IMG/VR virus record: IMGVR_UViG_3300044981_000204 | Coordinates: 1-64,000 of that record | Direction: 5' to 3' (one strand) | Origin: a virus | Length of the DNA: 64,000 nucleotides | In this document: one piece after another, positions 21,862 through 30,246 of the stretch | Position numbering within the stretch: the first letter of the stretch is position 1 | Layout of the letters: every line of letters begins with the position of its first letter | Program-made: the position numbers and the translations under genes | Notes under the pieces: model-generated | Seen by the model: the letters and a program-made list of their open reading frames with translations, nothing else | What the model was told of the DNA's origin: nothing | Databases searched by the model: none

Positions 21862-23325
21862 TCGCGTCATGGTAAATCAGAAATGGTCTCTAAGTGGTTT
21901 CCCGTGTGGTATTTGGAGACCTTCCAGGATAAGCGATTCATTTTAGCATCATACGAGATGGAGTTCGCGTCTAGGTGGGGGGCTAAGGCGAGGGACATAG
22001 TTGCTGAGAACCAGGACTTGTTAACATTGCGGTTTAAAGACAAGAATCCCGCTCGACATCACTGGGAGACAACAGCCGATGGTTCTATGGTGTGCGCAGG
22101 GGTTGGCGGCCCTCTTACCGGCAAAGGAGCCGATGTTTTAGTCATCGACGATCCGTGTAAGAACAGTGAGGAAGCTAACTCACTCACAATGAGGGAGAAA
22201 GCTTGGGATTGGTACACGTCGACCGCCAGGACAAGGTTGGAGCCCGGTGGTTCTATAGTGGTGATGTCCACTCGCTGGCATTCTGACGACTTAGTGGGTC
22301 GCCTCATCAATCCTGAGTTTTCTAGCAATAAGGGAGTAAGGGAGGAGTGGGAGGTGTTTTGTTTTCCTGCGTGTGCTGAACCGGAGTCTGAGAGGCACTA
22401 CCTCAACTTTGGCGCCAGGACCAATGACCTTAGGACCGGGGCTGTGTCTACGACTGCAGATCATAGGTCGAGGTCTATAAGGGACGTACTTGCTGAAGAA
22501 GCCAACCCAGAGTGGCGCGATATGTTAGGTCGCCGACGCGGACAGGCTTTGTGCCCCGATAGGTTCGACGAGGACGACCTGGCGAAGTTTCGCAGCGTTA
22601 GCCTTAGTGATTGGTTCGCAATGTATCAACAGCGCCCTGGGGATGAGGCCGATGAGGGGAACGTGTATCATCGGTTTGATGAAAAGACCCACTGCAGGCC
22701 GTTGAATCGCGAGGAAGGCATGCAGCTGTTTGTGGCGATGGACTTCAACGTCGACCCTATGTCGGTGCTGATTGGCCAGTACGACCGTGGTAGTGGGGTT
22801 CGTCAAATGGAGCGTTGCGAGTTCTTGGAGGAGCTTATACTTCCAAATAGCAACACCCCCTCCATGATGATGGAATTGCTGCAGCTGCTGAAGAAGTACC
22901 AGTACGGGTACACGCTTGAGGTTGAGGTGTATGGAGATGCTGCTGGTACCCAGAGGTCTTCGCAGAGCCAGAAGAGCAATTGGCAGATAGTTGCGGAGTA
23001 TTTCCAACTTGATGGAACCATACACTACGCCTTCCGTCGGCGCAAGGCAAACCCCATGATAGTGGACAGGGTCGGCGCAGTCAATACGATGCTTAAGTCG
23101 GCGGATGGCACCGTTAGGATGTGGGTAGATGACGTTAGGTGCCCCGAGTTGGTCAAGGACCTGAAAAAGGTTCGGTGGCAGGTTGATTCCGGAGGAAGTA
23201 GCACTGGACTCTTGGATAAGTCCGACAAGCGCCGAACGCACGTTAGTGACGCGGCAGGCTATGCTGTCGAGTACTTGTTCAGTTTGAGGGTTCGCGGCGG
23301 TGAGCGAAAAGGTATCTTACAATAG
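21862..23325 (+). CDS. terL: Large terminase, ATPase and nuclease body
   Basis: Continues in frame from the interrupted P-loop (SRHGKSEMVSKW). The first available ATG is at 21883; numbering here is from that ATG. Walker B is VLVIDDP (85-91) and the coupling motif is SIVVMSTRWH (about 124-133). The RNase H-fold nuclease has Asp287 in AMDFNVDP, Asp352 in YGDAAG and Asp456 in HVSDAAGYAVEY. The motor pumps DNA into the prohead and cuts it. If only the part from 21883 were made, it would lack Walker A and could not hydrolyse ATP. Confidence 0.9.
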   Translation, partial: SRHGKSEMVSKWFPVWYLETFQDKRFILASYEMEFASRWGAKARDIVAENQDLLTLRFKDKNPARHHWETTADGSMVCAGVGGPLTGKGADVLVIDDPCKNSEEANSLTMREKAWDWYTSTARTRLEPGGSIVVMSTRWHSDDLVGRLINPEFSSNKGVREEWEVFCFPACAEPESERHYLNFGARTNDLRTGAVSTTADHRSRSIRDVLAEEANPEWRDMLGRRRGQALCPDRFDEDDLAKFRSVSLSDWFAMYQQRPGDEADEGNVYHRFDEKTHCRPLNREEGMQLFVAMDFNVDPMSVLIGQYDRGSGVRQMERCEFLEELILPNSNTPSMMMELLQLLKKYQYGYTLEVEVYGDAAGTQRSSQSQKSNWQIVAEYFQLDGTIHYAFRRRKANPMIVDRVGAVNTMLKSADGTVRMWVDDVRCPELVKDLKKVRWQVDSGGSSTGLLDKSDKRRTHVSDAAGYAVEYLFSLRVRGGERKGILQ

Positions 23326-23341
23326 GATTTGGAGGTTTTCG

Positions 23342-23650
23342 ATGCTCTGGGTTGGACTTGGGAAGGTTGCCGTTGCTACTGCTGGAGTTCCAGTGCCTCT
23401 CAGCACCCTATACGCTCCCACGTTGAAGGTCAACACTGTGATGGTGACATACGACCCTGCTGATGGATCGTCGACCGTCATCGTGAAGGATAGGGCGGGA
23501 AACATCATGGCCAATATGTCCTCCGTGCAGGCGCCTCCAACCGTGTTTACTGCTCCTGGAGGAGACCAGTTGGACCTCCGCGATTTCCAAATAGACGTTG
23601 CTAGTGGGTCGAATGGCAAGGGGCCTACCGTTGCCCTGGGCATCAATTGA
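23342..23650 (+). CDS. Hypothetical protein, 102 aa
   Basis: ATG at 23342 behind TTGGAGGTTTTCG is chosen over a GTG at 23300 inside the terminase. The product is beta-rich (VNTVMVTYDPADGSSTVIVK, then AGNIMANMSSV), probably a small structural domain. No family recognised. Confidence 0.55.
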   Translation: MLWVGLGKVAVATAGVPVPLSTLYAPTLKVNTVMVTYDPADGSSTVIVKDRAGNIMANMSSVQAPPTVFTAPGGDQLDLRDFQIDVASGSNGKGPTVALGIN

Positions 23651-23652
23651 CG

Positions 23653-23847
23653 ATGGCGCAAAAGAAGTCGTACCAGTACAAGGCCGAGGTCGTAGACGAT
23701 CGCGGGCACCTCGATGACCCCGAATTTCTCGCCATGTTGAACAAGGAGGGAGCCGAGGGTTGGAAGCACAAGGAGGATCAGCCCAAGGGGTCGAGGCAGC
23801 TAGTGGTCTTGCTTGAGAGGGAAGTCCTGGTAGACGATGACAAATAA
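23653..23847 (+). CDS. DUF4177-like small protein, 64 aa
   Basis: MAQKKSYQYKAEVVDDRGHL begins with a strand. It ends with the 'L-N-x-E-G-A-E-G-W ... L-L-x-R' arrangement (LNKEGAEGWKHKED, then QLVVLLER) that is typical of DUF4177-type beta-alpha-beta proteins found in phages and bacteria. Function unknown. It overlaps the next gene. Confidence 0.55.
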   Translation: MAQKKSYQYKAEVVDDRGHLDDPEFLAMLNKEGAEGWKHKEDQPKGSRQLVVLLEREVLVDDDK

Positions 23848-24226
23848 GCTATTGATCAAGGTTGAGTTGATCGACCACGTTGACCAGCGGTATCCTACGG
23901 CCGGGGACTGGCAATATGACCAGGACGGGGTCCTTTGCGTGAGGGTCTCAAACACCGGCATTGAGCTGGATTCTATCTTGGTCGGCATCCACGAGGTTGT
24001 CGAGGCTGTCCTTTGCAAGGTGCACGGGGTCAGGGAGGCGGACGTTGATGCGTTCGACTCGACATTCGCAGGCGATGGTGAACCTGGTGAAGACCCGTTA
24101 GCCCCGTACAGGAATGAGCACGCCGTGGCAGATGTCGTGGAACGAGCGGTTGCTCAGGCGGCTGGGGTGCCATGGGCGGAGTACAACGACAGGGTGGAGG
24201 GTTTGTTCGTTAAGGAGGACCGTTGA
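23837..24226 (+). CDS. Hypothetical phage protein, 129 aa
   Basis: Starts MTNKLLIKVELIDHVDQRYP. The N-terminal half has alternating strands (GDWQYDQDGVLCVRVSNTGI) followed by a helical HEVVEAVLCKVHG segment that is often seen in phage proteins near terminases. It overlaps the ATP-grasp gene by 4 bases. Possible metal-site histidines, but no family is certain. Confidence 0.55.
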   Translation: MTNKLLIKVELIDHVDQRYPTAGDWQYDQDGVLCVRVSNTGIELDSILVGIHEVVEAVLCKVHGVREADVDAFDSTFAGDGEPGEDPLAPYRNEHAVADVVERAVAQAAGVPWAEYNDRVEGLFVKEDR

Positions 24227-25563
24227 AGTTCCTTATTGTTAGCAATGCAGCAGAGGGTGCCCACATTGGCAAGATCATTGCTAACGAGGGCAACGACGTT
24301 GAGCTCTACATCCGTGAGCCGGGCTACCGCCAGTGCTGGAACGGGCTCCTTCCCAAGGCGAAGAAGATCAACCCGAGCAAGGACACGGTCGTGATATTCG
24401 ATCAGAGCGGCATGGGGGCCGAGGCGGATAAGTTGAAGAAAGCAGGCCATTTCGTGGTGGGGGCGTCCAAGTGGGCCGACCGGCTCGAACACGACCGTGA
24501 GTTCGGGTTCGAGGTCATGGAACAGTGCGGCATAAAGTTTCCGTTCACTACCGAGTTCGACGACTTTGGTCGGGTGGGAGAATTCTTGAAGGAGAATGAC
24601 GAAGACGATGATGGGTGCCCGAGGAGGTTCGTCTTCAAGCCCGAGGGCGACGACCTGCCGGCCCACCTGACATATTGCTCCCTTGACAGCGAGGACTTGT
24701 TGAAGTACCTTGAGTACGTGAAGAAGAACTACTCCAAATCGGTAAAGAACTTCATACTTCAGGAGTTCGTCGAGGGATCCGTGGTTTCGTCGGAGATGTG
24801 GTCCGACGGGTCCCGGTTCATCCGACCCTCGAACCACACGGTTGAGGCGAAGAAGTTCATGGACGGGGACCTTGGTCCCGCCACTGGTTGCAGTGGCAAC
24901 TTGGTCTGGGTTGAGGACGGATCTTGCAGGATCGTGTCGAATGGCATACTTAAGCTTGAGGAATTGGCTGCTGAGGAAGGTCACGTTGGACCCTTGGACC
25001 TCAATGCGGTCGTGAACGATGAGGGAGTTTTTGGCCTCGAGTGGACTCCCCGCTTTGGTTATGCTGCCACCCCCACTCTGATGTTCCTCATGCACGATGG
25101 ATCAATAGGTAAGTTCTTTAGTGATCTAGCAAGAGGCCAGGTGTCGGGGGATATGCCGCTGCGTGACATGTTTGCGGCGGCAATAACAGTGTCCATACCT
25201 CCTTATCCCTTAGAGGCGCCTAGCGTTGAGGATGTCCAGAGGGTTAGGCCAAACGTCGGAATACCTATAAGGGGGTTGGACAATAAGAATGCTGGCTCAT
25301 TCTACTTCTACGAGGTGGAGGAGCAAGATGGTCAGCTGCTCCACTCGACCGGTTCAGGCGCCCTCGGCCTGGCCGTGGGCGTCGGTGAAACCCCCTGGGA
25401 GGCCTTCCGTGGACCTTGTCACGCCTTGGGGGAGTTGATGGTGCCGGAAAAGCAGTACCGAACGGACCTATGTGAGGTTCTATCGTGGCAGTACGAGATG
25501 GTTGAGCACCAGGACGCCATGTCCCTAGGGACTTTGCCTGGTGTTGAGCTTGGGGCGGATTGA
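24223..25563 (+). CDS. PurD-like ATP-grasp ligase
   Basis: A 446-aa protein with the layout of phosphoribosylamine-glycine ligase-type ATP-grasp enzymes. It has an N-terminal Rossmann-like part (FLIVSNAAEGAHIGKIIANE), an ATP-binding strand (RRFVFKPEGDDLPAHL), a catalytic loop region (ILQEFVEGSVVSSEMWSDG) and a metal-ligand strand (DLNAVVNDEGVFGLEWTPRF). It differs from true PurD in many positions and there are no purine genes nearby. Its position between terminase and portal, with 4-base overlaps on both sides, ties it to the head genes. It may ligate an amino acid or peptide to a virion or host component; substrate unknown. Confidence 0.7.
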   Translation: MKFLIVSNAAEGAHIGKIIANEGNDVELYIREPGYRQCWNGLLPKAKKINPSKDTVVIFDQSGMGAEADKLKKAGHFVVGASKWADRLEHDREFGFEVMEQCGIKFPFTTEFDDFGRVGEFLKENDEDDDGCPRRFVFKPEGDDLPAHLTYCSLDSEDLLKYLEYVKKNYSKSVKNFILQEFVEGSVVSSEMWSDGSRFIRPSNHTVEAKKFMDGDLGPATGCSGNLVWVEDGSCRIVSNGILKLEELAAEEGHVGPLDLNAVVNDEGVFGLEWTPRFGYAATPTLMFLMHDGSIGKFFSDLARGQVSGDMPLRDMFAAAITVSIPPYPLEAPSVEDVQRVRPNVGIPIRGLDNKNAGSFYFYEVEEQDGQLLHSTGSGALGLAVGVGETPWEAFRGPCHALGELMVPEKQYRTDLCEVLSWQYEMVEHQDAMSLGTLPGVELGAD

Positions 25564-27248
25564 TGTCTTCAGCCATTAGTCCGATATTGTCGTTTCCAGC
25601 AAATTACATGAGCCAAGTGCTCAATGAGGGTGGTGCAGCTGGAGGACCTGGGCCAGGTAATGTAAAGGTGAAGGACCTCGACGTGAGGCATCCCGAGTAT
25701 GAGGCGAGGTACGGTGCTTGGTTGGACCTGAGCCTCTTGTATGAGGGTGGGGCGGCCCTCAAGGCCCAAGCTGACCGACTCTTGAAGAAGAGACCGAGGG
25801 AAGATGACGACGTCTATACGGCTCGATTGGACAGGTTCACATACCAGAACATACTAGGGACCGGGCTCGGTTGGTACGGGGCAGCGATGTTCGACACGGT
25901 TCCCGAATTCTTCTTCAACGGTGGATCTGGCTCAAAATTCTATACCGATTTTTTGCAAGATTGCGACGGAGTGGGCACGACGTACGTTGACTTCTTCAAG
26001 AGGGCGTTCCAGGCGCAGTTGACTTACGGCGCGTGTTGGGTTCTCACGGACTTGAGGTCTTTGGGAGAAGGCGAGGAGGAGCCCCGTACTTTAGAAGACC
26101 AGAGATCAAGGGGCTTACTGGATCCGCATGTGGCTTACTACACCCCACTGAACGTGATCAATTGGCAGGTGGACGCACTAGGTCAGCTTAGGTGGGCCGT
26201 GGTGAGGGTCGAGTCCCAGAGGCAGGAGTTCTTGGGTGAGCCCATGGTGGTCACCGCGTGGTACTACTACGACCGAGTTGGTTACAAGGTTTATGAGGAC
26301 GTGAGGAGCGTCGAGGAGCAGGTAAAGGTTGCTAGGGATGAGGGGAGGATGGCAAAATTGGTGAGGAGCGGTACCCATTGCCTGCAGCATGTGGAAAGGG
26401 TGCCTTTGAGGCGGTTGGCCTTGAGCGGTGGTCTGTGGATAGCCAACAGGTCCTACCTACTGTTGGTTGACCACTTGAACCAGGACAATACCCTCGGCTG
26501 GGCGCTGTTTATGTCCAACCTCGCTATGCCGGTGATAATTGGGGATTTTGATGCGTCGGGCATGACCGCTAATGAGGCGGGATTTATGCAGTTTCCTGCT
26601 GGCACGACCTATGAGTGGTCTGAGCCAGAGGGAAAGAGCTTCATACACTCGGCGAAGAGGGTTGAGTCGCTGCGCGAGGAATGCTTTAGGTCGATGAACT
26701 TGCAAGCCCAGGGCAGGAGCATGAAGGCCACTCCCGCTATGCAGTCGGGAAGGAGTAAGATCCTTGAGATGGCCCCCGCTAAGCAGATCTTAGCGGGGAT
26801 GGGGGACGACCTAAGGCAGCACATGCAAGATGTGCTGAACGATGTCAAGGACGCGCGCAGGGAACCCGAAGTGGAACCGGACGTTAGGGGGTTTAGCTTT
26901 CAGGACGACATGAGCACCGAGGAGGTGTTCGCCGTAAATTCTCTTATAAGCATGAAGATACCTTCCCCAACCCTGGAGCGCTACGTCTATAGGAAGGTAG
27001 CCAAGGCCTGGATGCCGGACGCCAACCGGGATCAACTCAAGAAAGTGTACGATGAGATCGAAGAGGGTCCAACTCGTGAGGAGAGGGAGAAGCAGGAATT
27101 AGGCGACCGTGTGGAGTTGGCAAGGTCGGGAATGGCGGAGGCCCTCAAGGATAAGGGACAACCCTTGCAACCTCCGGGTCGCGGGGGGTCGGGACCATCG
27201 GTAAAATCAAAGTCCGCGGGAAAGAGTACTAACGTAAAGGAGAAGTAG
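25563..27248 (+). CDS. Portal protein
   Basis: ATG at 25563 overlaps the previous stop (TGATG). The 561-aa protein has the portal order: an N-terminal clip/wing region, the beta-rich VAYYTPLNVINWQVDALGQL segment common to portal proteins, a long helical stem (about residues 300-450, including LNQDNTLGWALFMSNLAMPV) and a charged C-terminal coil ending in a Gly/Lys tail. Position between the terminase and scaffold supports the call. It forms the dodecameric DNA channel. Confidence 0.8.
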   Translation: MSSAISPILSFPANYMSQVLNEGGAAGGPGPGNVKVKDLDVRHPEYEARYGAWLDLSLLYEGGAALKAQADRLLKKRPREDDDVYTARLDRFTYQNILGTGLGWYGAAMFDTVPEFFFNGGSGSKFYTDFLQDCDGVGTTYVDFFKRAFQAQLTYGACWVLTDLRSLGEGEEEPRTLEDQRSRGLLDPHVAYYTPLNVINWQVDALGQLRWAVVRVESQRQEFLGEPMVVTAWYYYDRVGYKVYEDVRSVEEQVKVARDEGRMAKLVRSGTHCLQHVERVPLRRLALSGGLWIANRSYLLLVDHLNQDNTLGWALFMSNLAMPVIIGDFDASGMTANEAGFMQFPAGTTYEWSEPEGKSFIHSAKRVESLREECFRSMNLQAQGRSMKATPAMQSGRSKILEMAPAKQILAGMGDDLRQHMQDVLNDVKDARREPEVEPDVRGFSFQDDMSTEEVFAVNSLISMKIPSPTLERYVYRKVAKAWMPDANRDQLKKVYDEIEEGPTREEREKQELGDRVELARSGMAEALKDKGQPLQPPGRGGSGPSVKSKSAGKSTNVKEK

Positions 27249-27249
27249 C

Positions 27250-27477
27250 ATGGCACAGCTGAACTATACAAGGTTGACCACCGCCGCGTTGAATACCTTG
27301 AACGCGACGACGTTGGGAAACCTTCAACCGTACCAGATCAAGCAAGTCCAGGAGTACCTCAACAGGGTCAACTGGGGAAACGCCAATAGCGTCGCGGGGG
27401 AGGGATCCCAGTCTGACGTAGGTTCTCAACCCACTATCGCTCAGATCGTGACGTTGATGGGTTCCAATAACCCGTAG
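27250..27477 (+). CDS. Small hypothetical head-region protein, 75 aa
   Basis: Starts just after the portal stop, behind AAAGGAGAAGTAGC. MAQLNYTRLTTAALNTLNAT with Asn/Thr/Gln-rich sequence. No family recognised; perhaps a small head or portal partner. Confidence 0.55.
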   Translation: MAQLNYTRLTTAALNTLNATTLGNLQPYQIKQVQEYLNRVNWGNANSVAGEGSQSDVGSQPTIAQIVTLMGSNNP

Positions 27478-27498
27478 CGCAAAGACCGCAATTGGGTC

Positions 27499-27540
27499 GG
27501 CAACATAGTTGTTTCAACTGACCCGAAGATGGGGTACAAT
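27499..27540 (+). promoter_or_regulatory. Promoter with upstream GGCAACAT element
   Basis: GGCAACAT at 27499 and TACAAT at 27535, 36 bases apart. A short leader with AAAAGGAGGGCG precedes the scaffold gene, so the head genes have a separate promoter. Confidence 0.6.
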
Positions 27541-27568
27541 AAGGACTTAGGGAAAAGGAGGGCGCCCA

Positions 27569-28333
27569 ATGGGGGTACTCGACGGTAAGAAGAAGGAAGA
27601 TGGGTCGGGAGAAGGTGGTGGGTTGACCCTAGAAGCGGTCATGGCCAAGGTCAACGAGGTCTTGGATGTAAAGGTAAGTGCCAAGTTCGACGACTTCGCC
27701 AAGACGAAACTACCTGATCAGATCAAGGCCCAGATCCAGCCGGTGAACGACCAGCTCACGACGATGAATGAGTCGTTGGCGAAGCTGGTTGGTGGGCAGG
27801 GTCAAGGTGGCCAAGGTGGTGGCCAGGGCGGCGACGGCAAGGGGATTTCTCCCGAAGTCAACCAAACCATCAAGACCATGCAGGATAGGCTGAAGCTTCA
27901 GGATGAGAAAATCACCGGACTCCAGACTGCGAAGGAAGAGGCCGAGAAGCGAGCAGAACAGACGGATCGGCATTCGAACATTCGTACCGTTCTTACCGGG
28001 TTGAACTTCGTCAATGAGCAGGCGGCCAGGACCGCTTTTGGTATCATCGAGCCCCACGTGAGGCGCCTCGACGACGGCAGCTTGGTGGCGGGGATCGATG
28101 GTGACAATTTTCCGGTCGATGCCTTTACCAAGGACTACCTCCAGAAGGAGCACAGCTACCTTTTCAAGCCCACCGGGTCGTCGGGATCCGGGGTGCCGCA
28201 GAGTGGTGGCGGCATCAGGATGGGGGCAAAGGCCGACACCAACATGATCAAGTCGGGGATGAAGCCCGCTGAACGAGAGGCTGTGGTAGCAGGCATCCAA
28301 AATGCGTTAGCTTCCGTGGGCGTTGAGTCGTAA
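27569..28333 (+). CDS. Head scaffolding protein
   Basis: 254 aa, highly charged, with a coiled coil around residues 95-135 (TIKTMQDRLKLQDEKITGLQ). A glycine/glutamine-rich low-complexity linker precedes it and a basic C-terminal tail follows, with GAKADTNMIKSGMKPAEREA suggesting a capsid-binding helix-loop-helix. It lies directly before the major capsid gene, the classic scaffold position. Confidence 0.75.
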   Translation: MGVLDGKKKEDGSGEGGGLTLEAVMAKVNEVLDVKVSAKFDDFAKTKLPDQIKAQIQPVNDQLTTMNESLAKLVGGQGQGGQGGGQGGDGKGISPEVNQTIKTMQDRLKLQDEKITGLQTAKEEAEKRAEQTDRHSNIRTVLTGLNFVNEQAARTAFGIIEPHVRRLDDGSLVAGIDGDNFPVDAFTKDYLQKEHSYLFKPTGSSGSGVPQSGGGIRMGAKADTNMIKSGMKPAEREAVVAGIQNALASVGVES

Positions 28334-28405
28334 TAGCTCGACGGGAGTTTGTTTTGTGCCGCCAGCGCGGTGCGTGAGTTGTGTAGAACATAAGGAGAAA
28401 AAGAG

Positions 28406-29305
28406 ATGGCGGCAATTACGTCGGCGAATGTTGCGGACGCTATAGTAAAGTTGGTTGCTGTTGATGCGTTGCCTGCGCTAGTGGGCAACCTCGTGATGGG
28501 CAACCTGGTAAACAGGAGCTTTGAGGCAGACCTGGCCAACCAGGGGGACACCGTCAACATACCGATCCCACCGACGATGGCCGCTAACAACGTGGCGGAG
28601 GGCGGGTCGGTGACTCCCCAAACTCCCTCGCTCGGTAATGCGCAGGTGGTCATCAACACGCACGCTGAGTCCTCGTTCCAAATCCCCGACGTGACGAGGA
28701 TCCTCGCCCATCCGGCACTCCTCGAGATGTACATGATGCCGGCTATCATCTCCCTCGCGGAGCGGATTGAGCAGGACCTCTTGCAGCTGTACCTGAACCT
28801 TACGGCCAACGCCGCATCCGGTACCTCCAACACCACGATCACTGAGTCGGTGGTGGACAGCGCTGAGACGACTCTCTTTAGCGCCAAGGTTCCGGAATCC
28901 TTGCCAAAGTTCTTGGTGGTCAGCGCCGGTACGTATTCCGACATGCGTCAGATCCAGAGGTTCTCGGAGGACAAGGTCTCCCCCGAGATGGCCAGCGTCA
29001 TACCGAGTGGGCAGGTTGGCAAGCTGAAATCGTTCTACGTCATGCGGTCGCAGTACGTGCAGAAGGTTGTGAACACCACGTACAACCTTGGGTTTGCGCG
29101 TGATGCGTTCGCGTTGGTCATGCGCCAGTTGCCCCGACCCCTTCCCAATACTGGCGCCGTCGCGGAGTACGCCACCATGGGCAACTTCGGGATGCGCGTG
29201 GTGTTGAGTTATGCTCCGAACACGCTAGCTCAGCAGTTCACCGTGGATTGCTTGTATGGCGTAGCGGTTCTCCGCAACGTGTACGGGCTGCAGGTTCTAT
29301 CGTAA
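28406..29305 (+). CDS. Major capsid protein, P22 coat-like family
   Basis: 299 aa, starting MAAITSANVADAIVKLVAVD behind AAGGAGAAAAAGAG. The pattern matches P22 coat-type capsids: N-terminal helices, GDTVNIPIPPTM, and VNTTYNLGFARDAFALVMRQ with LSYAPNTLAQQFTVDCLYGV near the end, where the HK97-fold A-domain closes. It forms the icosahedral shell. Confidence 0.8.
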   Translation: MAAITSANVADAIVKLVAVDALPALVGNLVMGNLVNRSFEADLANQGDTVNIPIPPTMAANNVAEGGSVTPQTPSLGNAQVVINTHAESSFQIPDVTRILAHPALLEMYMMPAIISLAERIEQDLLQLYLNLTANAASGTSNTTITESVVDSAETTLFSAKVPESLPKFLVVSAGTYSDMRQIQRFSEDKVSPEMASVIPSGQVGKLKSFYVMRSQYVQKVVNTTYNLGFARDAFALVMRQLPRPLPNTGAVAEYATMGNFGMRVVLSYAPNTLAQQFTVDCLYGVAVLRNVYGLQVLS

Positions 29306-29315
29306 GGAGTGACAG

Positions 29316-29726
29316 ATGGATTTGCGACAGTACTACAAGGACCTTCGAGAGACCGAGGCGAAGCTAGAAAGGGAGTTCCCTAGCGGCGAGGTGCACGTGA
29401 CGTCCCTGTTCCACAGGGAGCGGGCCTCCACTGCCGGAAGTACGGTCAGTGCCACTTGTCGGAATGCGGCAAGGGTAATCACCGACGGCACTCACCGCCT
29501 GGCGAATGAGGATGAGATCAGGGAGTTCTTGCTTCATCAGCAGCGGGAACTTCGCAAGAACACCCTCATGGAGCAGCAGAAGAAGCGCCAGTATATCACG
29601 GTGATCGCTGGCGAGGAAGATCCCGTCGAGGCCATCACCGGGGTTCCCGGGATGGTGGCCCGCAAAGGGGTGAGGATCCGGCAGGGCCCGGCTACCGTGG
29701 GTGAGGAAGCTCAAACCTCGGCATAG
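29316..29726 (+). CDS. Hypothetical head protein, 136 aa
   Basis: Starts MDLRQYYKDLRETEAKLERE with a charged coiled-coil N-terminus. A basic middle (TVSATCRNAARVITDGTHRL) and helical REFLLHQQRELRKNTLMEQQ follow. Immediately after the capsid gene, so a head completion or decoration role is likely. No family recognised. Confidence 0.6.
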   Translation: MDLRQYYKDLRETEAKLEREFPSGEVHVTSLFHRERASTAGSTVSATCRNAARVITDGTHRLANEDEIREFLLHQQRELRKNTLMEQQKKRQYITVIAGEEDPVEAITGVPGMVARKGVRIRQGPATVGEEAQTSA

Positions 29727-29803
29727 ACGTTTGGCGCCAGGTGGTGCCTAGGTAGTCAATTTGAGAAGGAGGCAACGGAAACGACCCTCCAGGAGTATGT
29801 AAG

Positions 29804-30163
29804 ATGACCCTTACTGAAGTTCAATCGCGCACCACTAAGACGGCGTCCTTTACCGGGTCCGGGCTCGATGTTTCCGGAATCACGGGAGATTGGACCATCA
29901 AGTTCCAGCTGGAGTCGCTGACGGCGGCTAAGCAAGCCAGGTTCACGTTCGAGGACACGATCACAGACTACACGGCATCGCTCGCCGGTCCAACCATCAA
30001 CTTCAAGGGTGAGACCGAAAAGTCCTACGACCGAGTCAAGAGCTTCAAGAAGCAGGATTTTCCGGGTCTTCGGCTCGGCGTTGCGAGCGCCCAGCTCAGG
30101 TTGAAGTTGTCGGACATGGACTCCGGCGCGACCGCGATATACCGCTCTTGGCTTGAGTACTAA
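29804..30163 (+). CDS. Hypothetical head protein, 119 aa (decoration candidate)
   Basis: Beta-rich small protein (TKTASFTGSGLDVSGITGDW, then WTIKFQLESLTAA). The all-beta character and the position after the capsid gene fit a capsid decoration protein. No family recognised. A hairpin with terminator features follows. Confidence 0.5.
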   Translation: MTLTEVQSRTTKTASFTGSGLDVSGITGDWTIKFQLESLTAAKQARFTFEDTITDYTASLAGPTINFKGETEKSYDRVKSFKKQDFPGLRLGVASAQLRLKLSDMDSGATAIYRSWLEY

Positions 30164-30193
30164 AGAAAGTCCAAATTCGCAAGGATCGCCAAC

Positions 30194-30238
30194 ATGGGGC
30201 GCTGCGCAACGCGCGGTCGCCCCATCTTGGTTTTGGGC
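30194..30238 (+). terminator. Rho-independent-type terminator after the capsid genes
   Basis: ATGGGGCG and CGCCCCAT form an 8-bp GC-rich stem around a 16-base loop, followed by CTTGGTTTTGG. It lies between the 119-aa gene and the next operon segment. The T-run is only moderate. Confidence 0.6.
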
Positions 30239-30246
30239 CACAACCA

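Noticed and set aside
20860-21864. Group I intron or intein explanation for the terminase interruption
   Set aside because: The terminase start is duplicated rather than split, and no intron core or intein block is seen around the endonuclease.
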